Source: Nocardioidaceae bacterium (GTDB lineage: Bacteria > Actinomycetota > Actinomycetes > Propionibacteriales > Nocardioidaceae). Taken from it: 7,811 nucleotides of DNA. Made by a program: the position numbers and the translations under genes. Position 1 is the first letter of the stretch, and each line of letters begins with the position of its first letter. This document shows, piece by piece, positions 1-7,811 of this stretch. The stretch covers positions 1 through 7,811 of the forward strand of contig JACCUS010000144.1 of NCBI GenBank assembly GCA_013811715.1, written 5' to 3'. The notes under the pieces are model-generated. The model made no database searches, was not told the origin of the DNA, and saw nothing but the letters and a program-made list of their open reading frames with translations.

Positions 1-629
1 GCCCCCGAGCCCACCTTGACGTCGAGCACGAGGGCACCGGTGCCCTCGGCGATCTTCTTGCTCATGACGGAGGAGGCGATGAGTGGGATCGACTCCACGG
101 TCCCGGTCACGTCACGCAGCCCGTAGAGCAGCTTGTCGGCGGGCGCCAACGTCGCGCCGGCCGCGCAGACGACGGCGCCCACGCTCTCGAGCTGGCCAAA
201 GATCTGGTCAAACGACAGGTCGGCGCTCCAGCCGGGGATCGACTCCAGCTTGTCGAGGGTGCCGCCGGTGTGCCCCAGCCCACGACCGGACAACTGGGGC
301 ACGGCGACTCCGCAGGCCGCGACCAGCGGCGCGAGCGGCAGCGTGATCTTGTCACCGACCCCACCGGTCGAGTGCTTGTCGGCAGTGGGTCGCGACAATC
401 CGGAGAAGTCCATCCGCTCACCGGTGTCGATCATCGCCGACGTCCACCGGCCGGTCTCCCGCCGCGTCATGCCGTTGAGCAGGATCGCCATCGCCAAAGA
501 CGCCATCTGCTCGTGAGCCACGACGCCACGGGTGTAGGCGTCGACGATCCAGTCGATCTGCTCGTCGGACAGCACCCCCCGGTCGCGCTTGGTGATGATG
601 ACATCCACCGCGTCGAACGCCTCGGCCAT
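1..629 (-). CDS. deoA: Thymidine / pyrimidine-nucleoside phosphorylase, N-terminal part (runs off the left edge)
   Basis: Cytoplasmic salvage enzyme that uses phosphate to split thymidine or deoxyuridine (possibly uridine) into the base and (deoxy)ribose-1-phosphate. Translating the minus strand from the ATG at 629 gives 209 uninterrupted codons to the window edge. The family signatures are plain: KHSTGGVGDK (85-94), SGRGLGHTGGTLDK (114-127), SIPLIASSVMSKK (180-192) and DVKVGSG (203-209). By alignment from memory with E. coli DeoA, the active-site residues His86, Arg172, Ser187 and Lys191 are all present. About half of the usual 430-450 residues is visible; the C-terminal dimer and hinge region lies outside. 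AAGGG lies 8 bases before the ATG, and the gene starts 18 bases after the cytidine deaminase stop, so it is very likely co-transcribed. Position 112 is Gln, where E. coli DeoA has Met and Bacillus-type pyrimidine phosphorylases have Lys, so exact substrate choice (deoA- or pdp-like) is open. Confidence 0.95.
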   Translation of the reverse strand, partial: MAEAFDAVDVIITKRDRGVLSDEQIDWIVDAYTRGVVAHEQMASLAMAILLNGMTRRETGRWTSAMIDTGERMDFSGLSRPTADKHSTGGVGDKITLPLAPLVAACGVAVPQLSGRGLGHTGGTLDKLESIPGWSADLSFDQIFGQLESVGAVVCAAGATLAPADKLLYGLRDVTGTVESIPLIASSVMSKKIAEGTGALVLDVKVGSG

Positions 630-647
630 CGCAGCAACCCTTGCCTT

Positions 648-1043
648 TCAGCTCTCGGACAGGCTTGCCGGACCAAACGCGTCGGGCAGGATCTCCTCGA
701 TCGAGCGGATCCCGTCGGTCAGCTGGACCAGCAAACCCGCCGCGCCGTGCTCTATGAGCAGCTGTCGGCAACGGCCACACGGCGCCAGCGGAGTGCCGCG
801 ACGGTCGACGCACGCCACCGCAATCAGCCGGCCACCACCCGTGGCGTGCAGGGCCGACACCAAGCCGCACTCGGCACACAGACCCACCCCGTAAGCGGCG
901 TTCTCGACGTTGCATCCGGTCACGACCCGGCCGTCGTCGACAAGCCCGGCCACCCCGACCGGAAAGCCGGAGTACGGCGCATAGGCGCGCTCCATCGTCT
1001 GCGTGGCGATCCGCGTCAGCTCCGCCCAGTCAACGTCTGACAT
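648..1043 (-). CDS. cdd: Cytidine deaminase, tetrameric zinc type
   Basis: Hydrolytic deamination of cytidine and deoxycytidine to uridine and deoxyuridine in the cytoplasm. With the start used here the protein has 131 residues, the normal size of the small tetrameric class. Asn45 and Glu47 (in CNVENAAYG) should hold the ribose. The zinc and catalytic site is Cys56-Ala-Glu58 plus PCGRC (Cys89 and Cys92). The residue after CAE is Cys rather than the Arg of B. subtilis Cdd; I recall the same CAEC in mycobacterial enzymes, so this looks lineage-typical. Start choice: an ATG at 1058 would add five residues (MAEGS) and overlap the permease stop as TGATG. The ATG at 1043 has GAGGGG just upstream, within that extension, and begins as homologues do, so it is preferred. 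The product feeds the phosphorylase encoded 18 bases downstream, matching import by the preceding transporter. Confidence 0.96.
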   Translation of the reverse strand: MSDVDWAELTRIATQTMERAYAPYSGFPVGVAGLVDDGRVVTGCNVENAAYGVGLCAECGLVSALHATGGGRLIAVACVDRRGTPLAPCGRCRQLLIEHGAAGLLVQLTDGIRSIEEILPDAFGPASLSES

Positions 1044-1057
1044 GCTCCCCTCGGCCA

Positions 1058-2476
1058 TCAGCTCTTCACGTACGGTTCACCGTCGGCGGCCGGCGGGCGC
1101 ACCCGTCCGACGAAACCCGCCACGGCGATCACTGCCGCGATGTACGGCGTCATGGTCAGCAGTTCGCCCGGGATCGTGGTGAGCAGCTTCAACTGATCCT
1201 GCAGGCTGGACATGAGGCCGAAGAACAAGGCCGCGAACGTGGCCCAGATCGGATGCCACCGCCCCATGATCACTGCGGCCAGCGCGATGAAGCCGTTTCC
1301 AGAGGATGCGCCCTTGTCGAACGACCCGGTCGAGCCGACCGTGTAGTAGGCGCCGCCCAGTCCCGCAAAGACGCCCGCGAGCAGCACCGCCTGCCAGCGC
1401 ATCCGCCTGACCTTGATGCCGACGGTGTCGGCCGCCGTCGGGTGCTCCCCCACCGCTCGCACCCGCAGCCCCCACCGGGTCTCGAACATGACGAAGGCCA
1501 CCACGACGACCGACAGGTACATCAGGTACACGAGAATCGTCTGGTTGAACATGGCATCACCGATGACCGGGAGCTCCGAGAGTACGGGGATCGCCAGGCT
1601 CTCGAGCACCGGCGGCTCGTTGAGATACTGCCTGATCGCGGGGTTGCCGGGGATCTGGTCCAGGAGGAAGGCCGTCAGGCCGCTGGCGAGCACGACGAGG
1701 ACAACGCCGAGCACGACCTGGTTGACGAGGTAGCGGATCGAGAAGAGCGCCAGCAGGGCACCGAGACCGACACCGCCGACGATCCCCCCGAGCAGTCCGG
1801 TGGTGGCGCTGTAGGCGAGGCTGGCCGCCACCGAGGCGAAGAAGGCGCCGACCAGGAACTGGCCCTCGATAGCGACGTTGATGACGCCCGCGCGCTCGCA
1901 CAGACAGCCCGCCAGCGCACCGAGGATCAGCGGTGTAGCGATCGCGAACGTCCCGGGCAGGGGGTTGCTGATCGCCAGTTCGAACCCACTCGCCTGGTCG
2001 GCGTACGCCCAGATCATGAAACCCAGCAAGAACGCGGCGCCGACGACGATCATGGTGAGCGGGGTCGCGAGCTCGGGCCAGCGCCAACCCAGCGCCCCGA
2101 AGGCCGCGGCGATGGCCACCAGCACGACGAGCGCCGTGAGGTCGAGCGCGAAGACACCGCCGATCACGACCGCGGCCAGCACCGCGTACAGCCCCCACCG
2201 CAACCACCCGAGGAAGGCCATGATCGCGGTTGCGAGCACGAGGAGGGCGCAGGCCAACGTCACCGGCTGGGCCTTGATCACGCCCGGCTCGGTCTCCAGC
2301 GTTCGGTCTTCCAGGAGGTACTGGACCACCTCGCCGTCGATCGACCACCAGAAGGAGAACAACAACGCGCTGAGGGTCAGCAACGTGACGCCCACCTTCA
2401 GTCGACGTCGTCGCGCGGCCGGATCTCGGACCGCCTCGGGCTGCGGCGTCGTCGCGACAGTCTCGGTGGCGGTCAC
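1058..2476 (-). CDS. Nucleoside (BMP-type) ABC transporter permease, NupQ/YufQ-like
   Basis: Second integral-membrane subunit of the importer, of the BPD_transp_2 family that includes RbsC- and NupQ-like permeases. It is expected to pair with the permease encoded just upstream to form the channel. With the start used here it has 472 residues. The core from about residue 170 carries the typical ERAGVINVAIEGQF (194-207) and, near 338-356, RVRAVGEHPTAADTVGIKV, the cytoplasmic coupling loop. About eight hydrophobic segments follow residue 175. The first 170 residues are an extension with roughly five more membrane segments (about 29-45, 71-90, 95-130 and 139-158) that short Bacillus NupQ proteins of about 320 residues lack. 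Start choice: GTG at 2476 overlaps the upstream stop as GTGA and is preceded by AAGGGGTGG at good spacing. A GTG at 2485 in the same frame (three more residues) is the alternative. The stop at 1058-1060 touches the cytidine deaminase start region. Substrate is inferred from neighbours. Confidence 0.93.
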   Translation of the reverse strand: MTATETVATTPQPEAVRDPAARRRRLKVGVTLLTLSALLFSFWWSIDGEVVQYLLEDRTLETEPGVIKAQPVTLACALLVLATAIMAFLGWLRWGLYAVLAAVVIGGVFALDLTALVVLVAIAAAFGALGWRWPELATPLTMIVVGAAFLLGFMIWAYADQASGFELAISNPLPGTFAIATPLILGALAGCLCERAGVINVAIEGQFLVGAFFASVAASLAYSATTGLLGGIVGGVGLGALLALFSIRYLVNQVVLGVVLVVLASGLTAFLLDQIPGNPAIRQYLNEPPVLESLAIPVLSELPVIGDAMFNQTILVYLMYLSVVVVAFVMFETRWGLRVRAVGEHPTAADTVGIKVRRMRWQAVLLAGVFAGLGGAYYTVGSTGSFDKGASSGNGFIALAAVIMGRWHPIWATFAALFFGLMSSLQDQLKLLTTIPGELLTMTPYIAAVIAVAGFVGRVRPPAADGEPYVKS

Positions 2477-3658
2477 GAGTTCCACCCCTTGGCCAGCATG
2501 GTGCCGCCGCCGGCTGCCGACCTCATCCGGAAGATCGCCGTGACCAGGGCGGGAGCAGCGATGAACAGCACGATCAACGCCTGCAGCACCTGTGTCAGCG
2601 CCAACGGGGTGGCCGCCGACGCCTGCATCGCCGTGCCGCCGACCGACAATGCGCCGAACAGCAAGCCCGCCAAGACCGTCCCCATCGGCGTGGCCCGACC
2701 GAGCAGCGCCACGGTGATCGCGTCGAAGCCGATGGTCCCGCCGAAGTTCGCGGTGAGCGCATCATCGTGCCCCAGCACCTGCTGGGCTCCGGCCAGGCCC
2801 GCGAGCAGTCCGGCCACCACCATCGCGATCGTGTAGACGGCCGGCACGCTCATGCCGGCGGTGCGTCCGGCGTCGGGGTTGGCGCCGACGGCTCGCATCT
2901 CGAAGCCGATCGTGCTCCTTTCCAGCAGCCACCACACCCCCAATGCCGTCAACAACGCGAGCACGATGCCGCTGTGCACGCCGAGGATCTCGGGGAAGGA
3001 CGCCGTGCCGGCAACCTTCTGGCTGCGCGGGTTGATCGACCCAGGCTCTTGGAACGCGTTCTTGGTCAGCAGCCACGTGAGGATCGAGAGCGCGATGTAG
3101 TTGAACATGATCGTCGTGATGACCTCGTGCGCGCCCGTCCTCGCCTTGAGGAGGCCGACGATGCCACCCCAAAGGGCGCCTCCGAGCAAGCCGGCAGCCA
3201 ACGCGGCCACCAGGTGGACCACCGGCGGAAGGTCGTAGTGGAAGCCGACGTACCCGGCGCAGATGCCCCCGGCGATCAGCTGACCCTGTGCGCCGATGTT
3301 GAAGAGCCCCGACCGGAAGGCCAGCGTCACCGCCAGCCCGGCGCAGATCAACGGGGCGGCCCGCTCCAACGTCTCGCCGATCGCACTCCACGACCCGACC
3401 GAGCCTGTCACCAAGGCAACGTAGGAGTCGGCGATCGCAGTACCGGAGTTCCGGATCGCGTCCCACGGGTAGCTGAAGAAGTAGCCGAAGCTCTCGATGA
3501 CCCGACGGTCGCTGACGATGATGAGCAGGGCGCCGACGACCAGCGCCAACAAGACGGACGCCGCAGTCTCCTTGATCGTCGGCAGGTACGCCGCCCACGG
3601 GTTGCCCGAGGGCTTGTCCGCCGGTGTGGTGTCGCGCCGCCGGTGCTTGCCTCCCTCG

Positions 3659-3666
<8 letters not shown>
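2473..3666 (-). CDS. Nucleoside (BMP-type) ABC transporter permease, NupP/YufP-like
   Basis: First integral-membrane subunit of the importer (BPD_transp_2 family), 397 residues. A charged cytoplasmic head (1-30, with KHRRR) is followed by a membrane anchor at about 34-52. A typical core then carries AGLAVTLAFRSGLFNIGAQGQ (109-129), EVITTIMFNYIA (181-192) and a coupling loop around RAVGANPDAGRTAGMSV (258-274) that should dock on the ATPase. Further membrane spans lie at about 149-172, 231-248, 275-298, 314-340 and 358-378. The FNIGAQGQ and EVITTIMFNY motifs mark the NupP/YufP half of the pair, distinct from the ERAGVIN motif of the partner permease. The ATG at 3666 lies inside the ATPase gene end (8-base overlap) with only a weak GCAGAG-like ribosome site, so translation probably depends on ribosomes arriving from the ATPase gene. 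Nucleoside specificity is inferred from the salvage genes downstream. Confidence 0.94.
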
Positions 3667-5188
<1,522 letters not shown>

Positions 5189-5241
5189 CCCTCGTCGACG
5201 CTCCTTCCAGTCGGGTACCGTCCTGGCTCGACCTTAGAGCC

Positions 5242-5284
5242 GAAAGCGGGGAGGGGCATCCACAAAATGTCCCTCCCCGCTTTC
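5242..5284 (-). terminator. Strong hairpin between lipoprotein and ATPase genes (terminator-like or mRNA-stabilising)
   Basis: In the minus-strand RNA, GAAAGCGGGGAGGG (5284-5271) pairs perfectly over 14 bases with CCCTCCCCGCTTTC (5255-5242). After one A-C mismatch the stem continues with three more pairs, leaving a 7-base loop (TTTGTGG). It starts 31 bases after the lipoprotein stop codon. No T-run follows the stem (CGGCTCTAAGG), so it is not a textbook intrinsic terminator. A second, weak hairpin (GGCTC/GAGCC, 5-bp arms, 5225-5241) follows directly. A partial terminator or a barrier to 3' exonucleases protecting the lipoprotein message would both fit. The pairing is seen directly; the role is inferred. 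Confidence 0.6.
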
Positions 5285-5315
5285 CTCAATGTCGCCCTCG
5301 GTCAACGCGAAGCGG

Positions 5316-6461
5316 TCACTGCGGCGCCGACGGCGAGGTGACCTTGACCTCTCCGGAGACCAAGTCCTGCTTGAGCTGCTCGATCTCATCCTTGAGCTCC
5401 TGCGGGATGTCATCGTCGAACTCGTGGTACGGCGCCAGCTGCACGCCACCGTTGTCCAGCGTGCCGACGTACGGCTCGTTGGTGAACTCCTTGTTGTACG
5501 AGTCCGTGATGGCGTCCTCGACGGCGGTGTCCATCCCCTTCATGACCGAGCTGAGTAGCACGTCGCAGTACTCGGCAGCGCTCACGCAGCCGTCGGTGTC
5601 GACCCAGATGGCGTTGACCTCACCGCCCGAGTCCTTGGCCGCCTGCAGCGCGCCCAGACCGGCCGGGCCGGCGACAGGGAAGATGATGTCGGCACCCTGC
5701 TGGATCATGGTCTCGGCCGTGGTCTGGCCCTTAATCTTGTCCTCGAAGTCGTCGGTGAACGAGCCCTCCTGGGTCTTCTCGTCCCAGCCGATCACCTGCA
5801 CGTCGGTGTCGTTTTGCTCGTTGTAGTAGTTCACGCCCTCCCAGTAGCCGTCCATGAAGACCGTGACGGTCGGGATCTTGGCGCCCCCGAAAGTGCCGAC
5901 CAAACCGGTCTGCGTCATGCCCGCAGCCAGGTAGCCGGCCATGAACGACGGCTCAGCCGTGTTGAACGACAGGCCACGGACGTTCTCCGGCGGCTTCGGG
6001 TAGCCGAAGTCGACGATCGCGAAGTCGACCTTCGGGTTCTGCTTCGCCGCCACCTCGGTGGCCTCACCGAGCAGGAAGCCGACGGTCACCACGATGTTGC
6101 AGTCCTCGCGGATCAACGCCGAGATGTTGTCGGCGTACTCGCTGTCGGACTGCGACTCGACCTCCCCGGACTTGATGCCGAGCTTCTGCACGGCGGCCTC
6201 CAGCCCGTCATGGGAGGTCTGGTTGAAGGACTTGTCGTCGAAGCCACCAGAGTCGGAAACCATGCAGGCCTTGAAGTCTGCGTTTCCTGCCGGCGGGGCA
6301 GACGTGGACTCGGTCGTCTCCTCCTCCTCGGTGGGCGAAGACGCCGCACTCGTCTCCGAGGGGTCGCTGCTGCCGGTATTCTCCTCGGGGCGATCGCCGC
6401 AAGCTCCCAATGCCAATGTCATGACACCGGCTAGTGCCACTACCCTTGCCGTCCTCTTCAC
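5316..6461 (-). CDS. BMP-family (PnrA-like) nucleoside-binding lipoprotein of the ABC importer
   Basis: Substrate-capturing component, tethered to the outer face of the cytoplasmic membrane. 381 residues. The signal peptide starts MKRTARVV, has a hydrophobic stretch at 7-19 and a lipobox LGAC with lipidated Cys21. A flexible Ser/Thr/Glu/Pro-rich linker covers about 22-60. The BMP domain (about 63-372) has the family opening SDSGGFDDKSFNQTSHDGL (69-87), then TVGFLLGEATEVAAK (126-140), GPAGLGALQAAK (265-276) and IWVDTDGC (285-292), where acidic residues are expected to contact the ribose. Besides Cys21 there are four cysteines (66, 121, 292, 299) that could form disulfides. Start: GTG at 6461 with AGAGGAGG (6473-6466) four bases upstream, a strong ribosome site. 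Family members bind purine or other nucleosides (PnrA, BmpA relatives). Linkage to cytidine deaminase and the phosphorylase suggests pyrimidine nucleosides are among the ligands here; that is inference. Confidence 0.95.
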   Translation of the reverse strand: MKRTARVVALAGVMTLALGACGDRPEENTGSSDPSETSAASSPTEEEETTESTSAPPAGNADFKACMVSDSGGFDDKSFNQTSHDGLEAAVQKLGIKSGEVESQSDSEYADNISALIREDCNIVVTVGFLLGEATEVAAKQNPKVDFAIVDFGYPKPPENVRGLSFNTAEPSFMAGYLAAGMTQTGLVGTFGGAKIPTVTVFMDGYWEGVNYYNEQNDTDVQVIGWDEKTQEGSFTDDFEDKIKGQTTAETMIQQGADIIFPVAGPAGLGALQAAKDSGGEVNAIWVDTDGCVSAAEYCDVLLSSVMKGMDTAVEDAITDSYNKEFTNEPYVGTLDNGGVQLAPYHEFDDDIPQELKDEIEQLKQDLVSGEVKVTSPSAPQ

Positions 6462-6465
6462 GGCG

Positions 6466-6473
6466 CCTCCTCT
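6466..6473 (-). promoter_or_regulatory. Ribosome binding site of the lipoprotein gene
   Basis: AGAGGAGG in the minus strand, four bases before the GTG start at 6461. It is the best Shine-Dalgarno match in the window and fixes this GTG as the start. It contrasts with the weaker sites before the ATPase and the first permease, consistent with high production of the binding protein. Confidence 0.75.
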
Positions 6474-6530
6474 GCACGTGGTGTGCGCCTAAACGCAGGA
6501 CGAAGCCCACCCTCGCCCGTATCCGGGGTG

Positions 6531-6559
6531 ACTCTAGCCCCTTGGGGCGGGCCTGTCCC
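6531..6559 (-). promoter_or_regulatory. Candidate promoter for the lipoprotein-transporter-salvage operon
   Basis: In the minus strand GGGACA (6559-6554) and TAGAGT (6536-6531) are separated by exactly 17 bases and each matches 4 of 6 positions of the TTGACA and TATAAT consensus. Transcription would start near 6524, leaving a leader of about 60 bases before the GTG at 6461. The spacer holds an inverted repeat, GCCCC-AA-GGGGC (6548-6537), which could be a repressor site or chance in GC-rich DNA. The 141-base gap makes a promoter here reasonable, but the motif match is modest and actinobacterial promoters are poorly predicted by eye. Confidence 0.35.
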
Positions 6560-6602
6560 GAAGCAGGGCACTCGATCCGTGAGGTCGATACCAGTTCGTG
6601 AC

Positions 6603-7808
6603 CTACTCGGGGACCCTCGCCACTGCCATCGCGGCGAACAACCGGACGCCGACCGCGATCGCCGACTCGTCGATGTCGAAGCCCCCCTGATGGAGGTCGC
6701 CGCCGTCGGCGACGTCGTGGCTACGGACCCCGAGCCGACCCAGCGCGCCGGGCGCCCGCCCGAGGATCCAGGCGAAGTCCTCCCCGCCCAGGCTCTGGTC
6801 GGTGTCGGTTACTCCGTCGGCGCCCAACAGCTCGGCCGCGACGTCGAACATGATCTGCGTCGACAGCTCGTGGTTGACACACGGCGGCACGCTGGTGTGC
6901 ATGTCGATCTCGACGTCGACCCCGTAGGGTGCCGCCAGGGAGCGGATCAGGTCGGGCACCCGGTTGTGCGCCGACTCCCAGACCGAGGCGTCGAGGCAGC
7001 GGATCGTCCCTTCGACGCACCCGCTCTGTGGGATCGCGTTGATCGTCGTGCCGGCGTGGACCGACCCCCATACCACGCTGAGCCCGGACCGCGGGTCGGC
7101 GAGCCGGGACAGCAGGGCAGGGAGTCCGGTGATCACCGCGCCGAGGGCGAAGACGAGGTCGGCCGTCAGGTGCGGACGGGCGGTGTGACCCCCCGGCCCC
7201 CGCATGCTGACCCGGACCTTGTCTGCACCGGCAGTGATCGGCCCGGGCCGGAGGCCGACCTTGCCCACCTCGAGCTTCGGGTCGCAGTGGAGCGCGAAGA
7301 CGTGCGCCAGGCCGGTGATCTCACCGTCGGCGAGGACGTCGAGCGCGCCACCGGGCGTCTCCTCCTCGGCCGGCTGAAAGATCATCCGCACCGAGGTGGT
7401 CAACAGGCCCTGGCGGCGAAGCTCCGCCAGCACCAGCGCGGCACCGAGCACGATTGCGGTGTGCGCGTCGTGGCCACAGGCGTGCGCGAGCCCCTCGACC
7501 TGGGAGCGATAGGAGACGTCCTTGGTGTCCGGCAGCGGAAGGGCGTCGATGTCACCGCGGAAGCCGAGGGTCGGTGGCCCGCCTCCGGCACCGAGGATGT
7601 CACAGACCACGCCGGTTCCTCTGGACAAGACCCGCGGCTCGAGCCCTGCGTCTTCGAGCCGATCGACGATGGCCGCCGTCGTACGGTGCTCTCGGTGGCC
7701 GAGCTCCGGGCGCCGGTGCAGGTCACGCCGAAACTCGATGAGCTCGGCTTCCAGGCTCTTGGTCAGGCGGTCGATGTCCTCGAGGATGGCGGGGTCAAGC
7801 ACCCGCAT
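6603..7808 (-). CDS. M20-family (M20D-like) amidohydrolase / N-acyl-amino-acid hydrolase
   Basis: Cytoplasmic metal-dependent hydrolase of the aminoacylase/hippurate-hydrolase/IAA-amino-acid-hydrolase group, cleaving an amide such as an N-acyl amino acid; the substrate cannot be told from sequence. 401 residues, normal length. Seen in order: RRDLHRRPELG (27-37), RGDIDALP (84-91), ACGHD with metal ligands Cys111 and His113, QPAEEE with Glu148 (general base) and Glu149 (metal), HCDP with His174, the dimerisation domain (about 190-275, GGHTARPHLTADL at 206-218), SLGGEDFA (339-346), and DLHQGGFDID with His373, the last metal ligand. All expected catalytic residues are present and no signal peptide is visible. 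The ATG at 7808 is only three bases from the window edge and the frame stays open to it, so a start further upstream and the ribosome site cannot be assessed. It lies 141 bases upstream of the lipoprotein gene on the same strand; a functional link to nucleoside salvage is not evident. Confidence 0.92.
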   Translation of the reverse strand: MRVLDPAILEDIDRLTKSLEAELIEFRRDLHRRPELGHREHRTTAAIVDRLEDAGLEPRVLSRGTGVVCDILGAGGGPPTLGFRGDIDALPLPDTKDVSYRSQVEGLAHACGHDAHTAIVLGAALVLAELRRQGLLTTSVRMIFQPAEEETPGGALDVLADGEITGLAHVFALHCDPKLEVGKVGLRPGPITAGADKVRVSMRGPGGHTARPHLTADLVFALGAVITGLPALLSRLADPRSGLSVVWGSVHAGTTINAIPQSGCVEGTIRCLDASVWESAHNRVPDLIRSLAAPYGVDVEIDMHTSVPPCVNHELSTQIMFDVAAELLGADGVTDTDQSLGGEDFAWILGRAPGALGRLGVRSHDVADGGDLHQGGFDIDESAIAVGVRLFAAMAVARVPE

Positions 7809-7811
7809 AGT

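Noticed and set aside
270..1040. A 256-codon plus-strand open frame across the phosphorylase and deaminase genes
   Set aside because: It crosses two well-supported minus-strand genes and has no recognisable sequence; shadow.
1253..2836. A 527-codon plus-strand open frame opposite the second permease and the end of the first
   Set aside because: Its product is rich in Arg, Asp, Glu, Gln and His with no domain, while the minus strand encodes two clear permeases there. It is a GC-rich antisense shadow.
5189..5241. A separate promoter for the ATPase gene just after the hairpin
   Set aside because: No pair of -35 and -10 boxes with acceptable spacing was visible; the KpnI-like GGTACC near 5215 is chance.
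6462..6602. A riboswitch or other structured leader before the lipoprotein gene
   Set aside because: The gap is short and shows no known aptamer core; only the small GCCCC/GGGGC inverted repeat and weak stems were found.

Overview
The window is high-GC DNA with every supported gene on the minus strand. Long spurious open frames on the opposite strand, GTG starts, overlapping genes and protein motifs such as CAEC in the cytidine deaminase point to an actinobacterium, most likely near Nocardioides or other Propionibacteriales. That placement is an inference from composition and protein style, not from a marker gene.

Reading in the direction of transcription (high to low coordinates): an M20-family amidohydrolase (start at or just beyond the window edge, 7808 to 6603); a 141-base gap with a candidate promoter; a BMP-family (PnrA-like) substrate-binding lipoprotein (6461 to 5316); a 127-base gap with a strong hairpin; a double-domain ABC ATPase (5188 to 3659); two inner-membrane permeases (3666 to 2473 and 2476 to 1058); a cytidine deaminase (1043 to 648); and the N-terminal half of a thymidine/pyrimidine-nucleoside phosphorylase (629 to the left edge).

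The last six genes form a coherent nucleoside uptake and salvage operon. The lipoprotein captures nucleosides outside the membrane, and the two permeases with the ATPase import them. Cytidine deaminase converts (deoxy)cytidine to (deoxy)uridine, and the phosphorylase splits (deoxy)pyrimidine nucleosides into base plus (deoxy)ribose-1-phosphate. From the ATPase onward the genes overlap by a few bases or are separated by under 20 bases, which suggests a single transcript with translational coupling. The hairpin between the lipoprotein and ATPase genes probably lets the binding protein be made in excess.

This is a recognisable type of locus. I saw no CRISPR array, mobile element, tRNA/rRNA, toxin or defence module, and no evidence of a previously undescribed system. 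The points worth a second look are local: the hairpin, the candidate promoter with an inverted repeat in its spacer, start-site choices, an N-terminally extended permease, and a Gln at a position linked to phosphorylase specificity.
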